In this document: positions 11,550-22,227 of the stretch, piece after piece
How positions within the stretch are numbered: position 1 is the first letter of the stretch
Layout of the letters: each line of letters begins with the position of its first letter
DNA from: Agrypnus murinus
Taxonomy: Eukaryota; Arthropoda; Insecta; Coleoptera; Elateridae
Length of the DNA: 64,000 nucleotides
Direction of reading: 5' to 3'
NCBI GenBank assembly: GCA_929113105.1
Contig: OV816025.1
Span: 216,439,994-216,503,993, forward strand
The notes under the pieces: model-generated
Seen by the model: the letters and a program-made list of their open reading frames with translations, nothing else
What the model was told of the DNA's origin: nothing
Database searches by the model: none
Program-made: the position numbers and the translations under genes

Positions 11550-14480
11550 GTACTGTAAAGACAGTAGTTGAAAGAAGAAATACTTTAACTAACTTGAATA
11601 GCAATACAGCAACTAAACACCATGGCAGTAAAAGCAATAAGGGACAAATAGTCGATGAAAAGAGTAGTGTAATCAGTGTAAATCAAAATTTACATACTAG
11701 TAGTCCTAATACAGACAATACAAACAAAGTGTTACACAGAACACAGTCTCTAACTACTGAAACACCGATTAATATAAACCGAGACAAAGATGCCAGTAAT
11801 AGCAATGGCTATGTAAACGAACCTAATGAAAAAGAGAAAAATCAAAAGCCTAGACAATCTAGGAAGAAAGTAATAGAAAGGAGGAATACAGTAACCGCAC
11901 TTGACATATGCACATCTGAAAAATCTAAAAAAAGGAATGAAAAATCAAAAACTAAAATTGCAGAACACAGACATTCTGAAGTTCTATCAAATAGCAATAG
12001 ACCAACAGTAACAACATCTAGCACAAGCTGCTTATCAGATGATAAATCTGAGAAAACAAATGAAAAACTAAACACAAAGATTACAGAACAAAGACATTTT
12101 GATGTTTCATCAAGTAATGGCAATCCAGACAAAAATCAAACAGACAACAGTAACATTGGTTGCGTTGGTGAGAATGATCAACAGTTGATAAGTACACAAA
12201 TTTCAAAATGCATAAAAATGGTAACATCTCTTGAAATACCTTTAGAAGAAACTACAAGTAAATTAGAGGAAGACGATTTTGAAGTGAAAACTGCACAGCC
12301 ATTCGTACAACATGTAGAACTTGTAAGAGCTATGGTTTATAAAATAAATATTATGAAAGATTCTGTTGTAGAGAAAATGACAAAAAGTAATGAGAAAGTA
12401 GGTCGATCAGAAACGGATATTGAAAATAACAAAATTGAAACAATAGATTTAGTTAGTGATGATGAAATCGAACTTGTCATGAAAATTAATGATTTAACAC
12501 ATTTTATATATAATGTTGAAAATACACCAGAATCCCAGGAACCTGTCATTATACCAGTAGAGATTATTGAACCCCCATCAACACCCAATCTACAAAGTGT
12601 TGTGAATGCTAATTTACAAGAATGTGTTGTAGTAAATAATCAAAGCAGTTACTTAGGTGATCTTAGCGAAAGAATAAAGGAACTTGATGAGGAAAATGTT
12701 ACTAATTTGCCTACATCACCTAATATTGTCTCACAAGGTCACATTCAAACTACAGCAATTGTTCCTGAAAATTCGGTCATAAAGGAAACACCTGCACATC
12801 TTCCAAATAGGGAACAATTGAATAATGGTAATGTTATTGTGAATGACCTTGCTCCCAATGCCCAATCAACAGTTAATTTAATCTGTCCTCAACCAACTAA
12901 TTCAGAATCACCTATTGTTGCACAGTTATTACAAAACGGGAATACTGTAGAAAATAGAGAACAATCAAATGATGCCAATATTATTGTGAATGATCTTGAA
13001 CAAAACAGGAATACTGTAGAAGCAACTTTAGAAAATAGAGAACAATTGAATGTTGTCAATATGATTGTCAGTGACCTTGCTCCCATCACCGAATCAACAG
13101 TTAGTTTAACCTGTCCACAAACAACTAATCCAGAATCGCCTAGTGTTGCACAGCTAGTACAAAACAGGAATACTGTAGAAGCAACTTTAGAAAATAGAGA
13201 ACAATTGAATGATGTCAATATGATTGTCAGTGACCTTGCTCCCATTGCCCAATCAACAGTTAGTTTAACCTGTCCACAAACAACTAATTCAGAATCGCCT
13301 ATTGTTGCACAGTTCGTACAAAACAGGAATACTGTAGAAGCAACTGTAGAAAATAGAGAACAATTGAATAATGTCAATATGATTGCGAGTAATATTGCTC
13401 CCATTGCCCAATCAACAGTTAATTTAATCTCTCCACAAACAACTAACCCAGAATCGCCTATTGTTGCACAGTTATTAAAAAACAGGAGTACTGTAGAAGC
13501 AACTGCAGAAAATATAGAACAATTAAATGATGTCAATATGATTGTGAGTGACCTTGCTCCCTTTGCCCAATCAACAGTTAATTTAATCTGTCCACAAACA
13601 ACTAATCCAGAATCACCTATTGTTGCCCAGTTATTACAAAACAGGAGTACTGTAGAAACTAGAGAACAATTGAATAATGTCAATATGATTGTGAGTGACC
13701 TTGCTCCCATTAGGCAATCTGCAGTTAATTTAATCTGTCCAGAAACAACTAATCCAGAATCACCTTTTGTTGCACAGTTATTACAAAACAGGAGTACTGT
13801 AGAAACAACTATTGAGTCAACTCCACCATTTATCTCTGTAAGAAGAAATGCAGAACTACTTAATACTATTACTGTGCCTGTTAATAATGTAATGACAGTG
13901 ATGGAAAACCACAATAACAATTTTTTGGTATCTCAAAGAATGCAAAGATTTGATTATCAAAAATGGATTTTAGAATTTGGGCATCCACTGTTCTTATTTA
14001 TTACAAGCATTGAACGTATAGACGAACATATTCGCAACTGTAGAAGTTTAAATGTGTCACAATATAACCTAGATGAGATGAAAACATGTTTCAAACTAAC
14101 ATTAGATGAATATAAAAAGCGTTTAGCATACAGATTTATAAATTACTTTACTAGAGAAAGTACACTCGAACTTGAACCTAAAAAACTATGCTACTATTTA
14201 ACGAAATATTTTAAAGACAAATTAAATACACAAGTGTCAATCTGGCCTATCACTCGTAGCATATATTACATATCCTGTTTGGTTACACAGCTGAATCCAA
14301 CATTGCCTGTCGCTCATAGTTTCAATGAGATGATGTATTGTTTATATTGTGAAGCATTTAAGATGGCAACTCTACAACAGTCACAACAAACGAATACTCA
14401 TGCATATCCATCTACTCAAAATATACAACAGCCAAGGCACACGATGGCCGGCAGTACTTCTTCTGTATCAGAAACAAATG
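11550..14480 (+). CDS. Exon 5, RRNT motifs, seven 53-residue repeats and a folded block
   Basis: Acceptor CTTTTGCAG at 11549; donor ATG|GTAAGC at 14481. The exon is 2,931 nt (977 codons, residues about 988-1964), phase 1-1. It opens with GTVKTVVERRNTLTNLN, repeats the motif as RKKVIERRNTVTALD near 11865, and has two weaker versions (KIAEHRHSEVL, KITEQRHFDVS). A classic SUMO-interacting pattern, IDLVSDDEIELV, lies at 12442-12477. A tandem repeat array covers 12799-13810. After it, about 13930-14380 encodes a less repetitive block rich in aromatic and hydrophobic residues (FDYQKWILEFGHPLFLFIT, LAYRFINYFTRESTLELEP). This is the best candidate for a folded helical domain, although I do not recognise its family. 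Confidence 0.92.
12799..13810 (+). repeat. Seven 159-bp coding tandem repeats (53 residues each)
   Basis: Units begin ENREQLN and continue with IVSDLAP, STVNLICPQTTNPESP and VAQLLQNR. Three consecutive unit starts at 13031, 13190 and 13349 are exactly 159 bp apart. I count seven units; the second lacks its middle part and the last is slightly short at its start. The repeats preserve the frame and add one Cys each in most units. A long antisense open frame here is a by-product of the repeat. Confidence 0.92.
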
Positions 14481-15077
14481 GTAAGCTATTTATAAATTTT
14501 GAAATTCATTGCTAATGAGCTGCATAGGTTATAAAATGTGGAATAATTTCAGATCTCTCTTTTTATAAAATAAACAAACATAAACATTTAGATTATTGTG
14601 TCAAAATGACAAATGTCAATTATATTTAAAAATTCCTAGCTATAGCACCAACCTTACAAAAAAGTTACTATATTTTAAGATTTGGCAAGTATGCCATAAT
14701 ATCTATCTTTCTCAGATGTATTGCTATTCACTATTTTTCCTTTGCTTACATAAGAAAATCCAATCTCTAGACAAATCCACAGTGGATTTCTGCCATGTGA
14801 AACTAATCATTGCAGAAGTTCTTACAGAATTTCATGATATTTATTTATGCCAGTGTTGGGCAAAATTAAATCTTAACTAGCAATTAACAATTGACAAATT
14901 AATTAATTGTGAATATTTTTTAGTTTGCATGATTACAATTAATTGATTGTTCTGGCAATTAACAATTAATTAATTGTTAGTTGCTCCGACAATTCACAAT
15001 TAATTAAGGATCATGTAGGAAAATTTTTTAATGAGTCGTTTTTATTGTTAAATAAATTAAAACCTTTCAATTAGTTT

Positions 15078-15128
15078 TTTAATATGATCATTTCGGATTT
15101 ATTAAATCCTTCTTCAGTTGATAAATAA
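15078..15128 (-). ncRNA. Hammerhead-like ribozyme motif (minus strand)
   Basis: Reverse complement of the motif at 17299-17350 and identical to it over about 70 bp. It contains CTGAAGA, then a GGATTT/AAATCC hairpin, then GAAA, then a 3-bp ATG/CAT helix and a TA cleavage-type position. Penelope-like elements are known to carry hammerhead motifs in their terminal repeats. Confidence 0.5.
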
Positions 15129-15793
15129 TATATTTAAAACTGCAACAATAAATCTTTTGTTAACCCTTAACTACCCGGGTGCCGTAAGAGTAACGCAAAC
15201 GCCTGGGACCGGTCACAGTGACCGCTGATCTCTAAAGAGCTATAAAATTTAAAAAAAAAATGCAAAATAAGTCATTTAAATTTGTTGTTATAGTCCTTGA
15301 ATAGTGTGAATTCCCATTTCAAGAGTTTTTTAAAATTTTTATAATCAGAAATTAATATAACTAAAAGAAATGATTTAACGGTGGAAATTACGAAAAAACA
15401 GTCTAGTAGATTCTAATATCAAAAAATTTATTACAGACAGAAAATAAAACAAAACTGTTTCTTACAAAACAAGATAAACTAAGTTACAATAGATATATCT
15501 AGCAACGATTTTTCAAAATCCTTATCACCAAAGCGAACCTTAAGTGAATCCGTCGAAGTGCTAGTCATAACTTAAATACCCGGGTCCGGTCACTATGACC
15601 GCATGAAATATTTAAATTCAAATAATAACGTAACGCGTGAAAACAGATCGATTTGCAGCGGGCTACAAACTGAAAATGATGCTATTTAGGAATACCTAAC
15701 GGCACAAATCTTAATTCTTCCTATAAAAATAGGAAAAACCACAAGTCACACAGATACATGCGGTCACCGAGACCGCACCTGGGTAGTTAAGGG

Positions 15794-17095
15794 CAAGGTC
15801 CATTCATGTGTATGTATACCTAGTACACATACATAGGTATCTCATCAAAGTTTTAGACGGCCATATTTGAGCCCAAGTTCAATGTCAGTTTCTGACATAA
15901 GTCAACCGCCAAAGTCTTTTTCCCAAGAAATGACTGGTTGTAGTGCACCAAACTGTTCTAGCAACTCCCGAAATAGTGAGCGTTTGTTTCTTTTTCCAAA
16001 AGATACGAAAATAAGATAAATTTGGTTAGATATGCGTAGCCGTCAGAATTGGAAATTACTGAATACTCAAGATTATGCGAAGTAAGCAAGTTTGAGTCTT
16101 AATAAAATTACATGTAAAACTAATATGAATTATTTAAGCATAGAGAAAATGTAGTTTTTAGATTACGTACACTCTTTTATTGCCGTTTTACATTTCGACG
16201 ACATTTAACGGCAACATCTGACGAGAAAGAAGAAAGTAATAACTCGAAATGAACATGAAATTGAAATGGAACATGGAAATATGTTAAATTAATAGCGGAC
16301 GTCAAACGAAAAACCATCAATTTATTATAAACTGCGAAAAAGAAATTTGCATCACCTCAAAAGAAACAGAGACACTATTCACTTCAGGTTTAAAAAAGTA
16401 CTGATGTGGCCGCTGGAAATTTTGAAAATGGCAGTATAAATACGACTTGCAGGATAATTTTCAATTACCTACTTAATATATTCTTAATTTTTAGCTGGTT
16501 GGAAAGGTTACAAAAGCTTAAAAAATAGTTGCAGCATCCACTTGTATCATACTCCATTCTGTACAGACATTTACAGAAGTTAGATTTTCGTCCACGGCTT
16601 TTATATGGCTTTCTGCCATATTTGGATAACAAAAAAGAGAAACTCAAATACTGTTTGAGGGGGATACCATTAATAAATTAGCTGTATCACAGTTAAAATA
16701 TTCGCTTTAGTTGTTATTGTTGTTTTGTTCATATAACTTTTGTTCATATAACCAATAAATCGTCGCCATTTTAGACCATCATTTTTTAATGTGTTAATGT
16801 TTTCGTGGTTTTATTCAGTAGTAGTAGTTAATATTACTCAATAACAGAAGATAATTCGAATGCCTAAAAATATTATTTGTTAATAAGTTAATACATAGTA
16901 TTATTGATTTGTTTTAATCAAAAAATTCGTAACCTTTTCTGTATGTTATGTAAATATTTGATTTGACAAATTCATGACAAATTAAAATTGCCGCCAAAAA
17001 GGTGCCATTTTTGAGCCCATTTCAAAAGCCAATAGTGGAAATGGGTGGGATAACCTTTACTTTGGATATAATTATGCATGCATCAACGGACCTTG
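15794..17095 (+). mobile_element. P-element-like relic with 8-bp duplication
   Basis: Ends CAAGGTCC and GGACCTTG are flanked by an exact 8-bp duplication GTTAAGGG (15786-15793 and 17096-17103), located inside the right end of the piggyBac-like MITE. The interior includes a THAP-domain remnant at 15930-16080, typical of P-element transposases. At 1,302 bp it is less than half of a full P element, and no catalytic region was recognised. Confidence 0.8.
15930..16080 (+). pseudogene. THAP zinc-finger exon remnant of a P-like transposase
   Basis: From the ATG at 15930 the frame reads MTGCSAPNCSSNSRNSERLF then FPKD, a THAP start with the first two zinc ligands (C-x4-C) and the conserved F-P-x-D. 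A stop (TAA) interrupts, after which the same frame continues IWLDMRSRQNWKLLNTQDYA up to a GTAAGC donor. In THAP proteins the Trp and the later C-x2-H pair follow. Here the second pair is not clear after the presumed intron. The domain normally binds element ends; this copy is broken. Confidence 0.75.
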
Positions 17096-17298
17096 GTTAA
17101 GGGTTAACATGTATTTTTTTTATTATATTAATAGGAAAGTGAGAGAAATTCCTTTTTTTTTGTTTTACTAACATTTTTGTTGTTATAGGATTGTGATATT
17201 TTCAAATGGTTTTTTCTCAGTTTGTGGTGGAATTAAGCACACCACTTGATTTTTGTTATTTTATTATTAAAAATTTATTGTTGCAGTTTTAAATATAT

Positions 17299-17350
17299 TA
17301 TTTATCAACTGAAGAAGGATTTAATAAATCCGAAATGATCATATTAAAAA
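17299..17350 (+). ncRNA. Hammerhead-like ribozyme motif (plus strand)
   Basis: CTGAAGA (17309-17315) is followed by a 6-bp helix II (GGATTT/AAATCC), GAAA, a minimal helix III (ATG-AT-CAT) and an unpaired A. Flanking TTTATCAA and TTAAAAAA can pair imperfectly as helix I. These are the conserved elements of a type I hammerhead with short helix III, as described for Penelope-like elements. The third terminal repeat (22867-23000) has lost the core. Confidence 0.5.
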
Positions 17351-18811
17351 ACTAATTGAAAGGTTTTAATTTATTTAACAATAAAAACGACTCATTAAAA
17401 AATTTTCATCATTAACAAAAGACAACGTCGTTATTAAAATTTTAAACAAAATTATATATCAATTAGAATCATCAAGGAAAATTGATTCAACAAGAAGCAC
17501 AGAATTTATACATCTTATAACTACAACAATTTCAAGATAAACAACAAAAATGATAGTTAACAAAAATTATGGAATTGAACAAACAAAATGTCTAAAAACA
17601 ATTTAAAAAATCGGTAAATCCATTGTAAAGGTAAGTGAGAGAATAAACTTCCTTAAAATTTGCAAAAAAGAAAATTTAAAACCTAAATTCTTATTAAAAA
17701 ATTTGAATAATAGGTATTACATTTCAAAATTCAAACATTACTCGAAAATTTGCCAATTTATATCAAAATTTTAACAATAAGACTTTATCCATGCTAATTA
17801 AAGATTCATATGGAAAACTAAATTTCTTTAAACAAAAAACCCAAAATTGCAAAAAAATTTTATAGAAAAATACATTCCTTTAGAAATTATAGCATCCTTC
17901 TTAACAATAATTACCAAACAAGTCAACAAATTAAAAAAAAATTGATTCAAACACCTTAAAAAAAATTAACCAACTAAGAGAAAAGGAAAAAAGTGAAAAA
18001 CAATCAAAATAATAACAATCACACTCAAATAAATATAAATACAACTAATTGGATAGAAAATTTAAGTAACATACAAATACCCAAAGAAGTTCAAAACATT
18101 TTAGAATTAGGTCCTAATTTTAACATCTACGATCCAAAAGAAAAAATTCCAAATGAAGATATAATAGTAAACATTGAACATGACATTAATAACATGGAAC
18201 AAGAAACCCAAAATAAAATAAGATCATCAATAAATAATACTTTAACAAACTTTAAAAATAAAAAAATCTTTTAAAAATTACAGAAAAAATTAAAAATAAC
18301 CAATTCATATCTAATATCAAAAAAACTAAAAATTTTTTAAATAATCACAAAGAAATTATAACAAAAGCTGACAAAACACAAAAAACCGTAATTATTAACA
18401 AAAACGATTACTTATATCAAAAAAATGCAAGACTTACTTAATGATGAAGAAACATATAAAAAAGAAACTAAAGACCCAACAAACATATTACAAAATAATA
18501 ATAATAAAATTTTACAAACATCGCTTAAAAATGAATATATAGGTAATATTACTTATAAAAAATTATCACCCACAATGGATTAATCCCAAACATGTATGGA
18601 TTACCAAAATTACATAAAACTAATAACCCTCTACAACCAATAGTTGCTACTTATATGAGTCCATTATATAAATCATCAAAATTTTTATCAGAAATACTAA
18701 CACAAATTACAAATAAAAACAAGTACAATGTTTAAAGACTCTTGGACATTTAAAAATAAAATACAAAACTTCAAACTTCCAGATAATTATGTTTTCTTTT
18801 CTTTAGACATA

Positions 18812-19537
18812 TACACTGGTGTTACCCCGTGTTGCTTCCAAATAAAGCGCTTATTTAGAGTCCGAAGGAAATTTTACATTTGTTGATATAACCCAACTTT
18901 TTGTCTTTGTTATTTAATACTTACGGAACCCCGACACTGCAAAATGCGGAAAAGGGGAATGGATTATGTATGTATGTAATTCAAATATTAAAGGGAGAGA
19001 TATCGATAATGACTGACTTAGAAATTGAAATTATTTATAATATTTAGATAGGTATAGAATTTGTTTTATTAGTACAGATCAATTCAATTTTATTTTATAA
19101 GTATAGATGAAGTTCTAAATATTAAAAGAATCAACCTATTTAAGAAATATTTAATAAACAAAACTATCTTTTCCTAACAAATATTTTATTGTCAGTTTCA
19201 TAAAGTAACACTGTGCCTTACAAATAATATTAATTTCGAACAGAAAGTGTTTTATTAAACATAATATTTTTTTAACTAGGTATTCATTTTTAGTTATTTC
19301 TTTGTATTTTAAAACAAATTAACATAAATCAGCCATCTAAACAATAACATAACCTTAAATATAACTAAAATGCTTGTTGCACCAACCAACAAGTAGGTGC
19401 ATAAGGGAGTAGGGGGAAGTAGTCAGTGTTGTTAAGTGGTTTGAAGCCCTGATTAAAACAAACGATAAAAACTTTAGTGTTTGAAACCCTAGTACAGCTC
19501 TGGTGTAGCTCCACCGGCCAAATAGAAAGCATAAATA
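18812..19537. mobile_element. Unclassified insertion in the Penelope RT region
   Basis: It splits the RT motif between SLDI (ending 18811) and VSLYTNIP (from 19538). CATA occurs at both edges (18808-18811 and 19530-19533), a possible short duplication. The interior is A+T-rich with two G+C-richer ends and no open frame. I cannot assign a family. Confidence 0.55.
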
Positions 19538-19998
19538 GTATCTCTTTATACAAACATACCTATAGAATTAGCAATAGAAACTATAGATAATAATTATTCG
19601 GACAAAATAAAAAAAATAACAAAAATTCCAAAACATGAATTCATAAAATCTGTAAAAACAATATTAAATTCAAACTATTTTCAATTCAATAAACAAATAT
19701 ATAAACAAACTATGGAGTAGCAATGGATCAACCCCTATCTAGCACTATTGCAAATGTAGTATTACAAAACATAGAAGACAAAATAATAAACAATTTTAAA
19801 ACAATATCAAGTTATAACAGATATGTTGATGACATATTAATAAGTGCAGATAAAAATAGCATAAATAAAATATTTTAAACATTTAATAACATTCACCCAA
19901 GATTAAAATATACAATAGAACATGAAAACTTAAAAAATTCAATAAACTTTTTTGATTTAACAATAATTAGAAATCCAAATGGAACTATAGATACAAAT

Positions 19999-20368
19999 AG
20001 GGAGAAGAAGTGCATACGTCATACCGTGCCTGACGTCATAATTCTTTCCTCGCAACGTGCATGTTCGCATCGCTCTACTTCGCTGTAAACCGTTTGTTTG
20101 ACAGTTTTGACACTGTTGACAGTTGGAAGAGAAAACGTGACGCTACTTTGTGAGGTTAAAATAATAGATAGGTACTATCACAAATAAAATATTGAAACAA
20201 CAATGGGTGAAAGCCATTGGGTAAGTGTTTTTATAGCTTGTAAACATCCTTTTTAACACTATCAATAATCAGAAATGAAAATATAATGTGCCTTATTGAA
20301 GTATATGCGCGTTGCGAGGAAAGAATTATGACGTCAGGCACGGTATGACGTATGCACTTCTTCTCCCT
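19999..20368. mobile_element. MITE with ~60-bp inverted ends (AGGGAGAAGAAG)
   Basis: Left end AGGGAGAAGAAGTGCATACG is matched in inverse at the right end, with pairing extending about 60 bp (through GACGTCATAATTCTTTCCTC). AT flanks both ends. Removing the element plus one AT rejoins the Penelope frame (DTN-WYRK). 370 bp, no coding capacity. Confidence 0.8.
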
Positions 20369-21101
20369 ATTGGTACAGAAAAGAAATTAAAACAGATAGA
20401 TATTTAAATTTTTATTCATATACAGATTTAAAATATAAAAAAAGTTTAATTAATAATTTAGTAGACAGAGCAACTAAATTATCATCAAAACAATTCCATA
20501 AAGAAAATTAAAAAAAAAATTCATGTTACAAAAAAAAAACAGTATCCATTAACTCTCATAATAGCACAAATATAACAAAAAGATTTAAAAAAAAAAACTT
20601 AAAAATACAAATTCAAACCAAACTAAACTTACAACCGAATTTCTTAGGTAAAGAATTTAACAATAATCAAAATAACATAGAAACAAAGCTAATAATTCTA
20701 CCATTTATTCCTAAACTAACTCAAACAATAGCAAAAACTTTAAAAAAATATAATATTAAAATTACATACAAAAATCATAACACAACAGGAAAAAAATTTT
20801 TCAATAATTTAAAAGATAAAATAGACATAGAAAATGAAACAAATATAATTTATCAAATTAACTATAATGACTGTAATGCCAATTATATTGGACAGACAAA
20901 ACAAAATCTTAAAAAAAGAATAAATCAACATAAAAATTCAATTAAAATCAAAATATCCACTCCTAATAAACCAAATACAGCACTATCCGACCATTCAATA
21001 GATAAAATTCACAACTTTAACATACCAACAATTTTACAAAAAGAAACAAATTAAAAAAAACGACTATTATACGAAATGATTGAAATAAAAAAAAAGTCTT
21101 A

Positions 21102-22227
21102 GAGCCCGGCCAGACGAGCGACTTTTAGTCGCTTTGTCGCTGCGACTAAAAAGTCGTTCAAAATAGAACAACAGTATTTAAACGGAGCCGGCCACACGAG
21201 CGAGTGTTTGGAAGCTGCGACAAAAAAGATGTTCACATGTTCCATTCTAGTCGCTGACGCTGGCGATTAAATTGACGCTGGCGACTTCGCAGCTAATGGA
21301 ACACACGGTCTCATACGTATGCGGACAGACGGGCGACTATTTTGTCGCAACTACCCTCAGCAGTTCTCGTATTTTTGTCTTTATTTTGTATTTTTTTGGA
21401 CAAAATTCGGTAGAATGACAGAAATGAACACGGAAGCATTGATAATCGAAGTGTAAAAACGGCCTGGTGTATTAAGGTGTGCTTGTATGATTAGAATAAT
21501 AATAAATGGTTGAAAAATACAGCAGAATCTTGTTATAATTCGCATTCGAAGGGAGTTAATAAACTTAATTAATAAATATTCGAATTGGGAATTTGGGAAT
21601 TAACTAATGTCTAAGTTAAAAACTTAATTTTCTATAATCGGCGTTATTTATCTTCTTCACATCGTTTATTTTAAATAAATATACATATATATCTGTTGTA
21701 GATGTATTAATTTATCACAATTATGATGTAGTTGTAGTCCACGCGTTCCTTAGTATAATTTACTAAAGCTGTTTTTTATTTCAAAGGCCTTTAGGAGAAG
21801 GAAGGTTAAAAAAATAATTCTTAACTTTTCTGTTGACTAATATTTTGATTTATTCTAACATTAACTGCTGATGATTCGGGACGTTTACCAACTCATTATC
21901 AAAGTTAAAATACACCACCAATTACGATTATGAAATTGGACAATAGCAAAAATAAATTCGCTATCATTTCTTAAGTAACTATATATTTTATAAAACTGTC
22001 CCTTTCGTAGCCCTTGACAAGAAGAAGCGAAATCATATAAGCTCCACAAAATTCATTTTTTAGACCAAAAATTGGACAGGGAAGTCTTGTGTTACAAGCG
22101 ATTTTTTAGTCGCAGCTACATATTTGTCGCTCGTGTGGTTGGGTACGCGATTAATCGCAAGACTAGCGATTTTTCTGTCGCGCGTCTAAAAGTCGCTCAT
22201 CTAAAAGTCGCTCGTCTGGCCGGGCTC
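21102..22227. mobile_element. Harbinger-type MITE with GTCGC subterminal repeats
   Basis: Ends GAGCCCGGCCAGACGAGCGA and the exact inverse are flanked by the 3-bp duplication TTA (21099-21101 and 22228-22230), as in PIF/Harbinger. Both ends are packed with GTCGC/GCGAC words in both orientations, likely transposase-binding sites. It is far more G+C-rich at its ends than the host Penelope element and splits the GIY-YIG C-terminus. 1,126 bp; no transposase. Confidence 0.85.

Larger units (their letters stand above)
15164..17103. mobile_element. piggyBac-like MITE inserted at TTAA
   Basis: Ends CCCTTAACTACCCGGGTGCC (left) and the inverted GCACCTGGGTAGTTAAGGG sit between TTAA copies (15160-15163 and 17104-17107). 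Without the nested P-like element it is about 630 bp. It also holds several internal blocks of the form CCGGTCAC.GTGACCGC, which may be binding sites for a transposase. The host site TTAA is intact in the corresponding Penelope sequence near 22860, confirming the insertion. No open frame. Confidence 0.85.
15026..17255 (-). mobile_element. Inverted terminal segment of the Penelope-like element
   Basis: Minus-strand copy of the terminal repeat seen on the plus strand at 17270-17405 and 22867-23000. It continues with sequence matching the 3' tail at 22700-22860 in reverse (TTAAGCACACCACTTG against CAAGTGGTGTGCTTAA). An inverted partial copy joined head-on to a full copy is a typical Penelope-like insertion structure. 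It is split by the piggyBac-like element at 15164-17103. Confidence 0.75.

Noticed and set aside
12889..13920. 343-codon open frame on the minus strand
   Set aside because: It is antisense to the 53-residue repeat array of exon 5. The repeat periodicity (159 bp) keeps it open; it lacks its own signals, and the sense frame has splice sites and a coherent composition.
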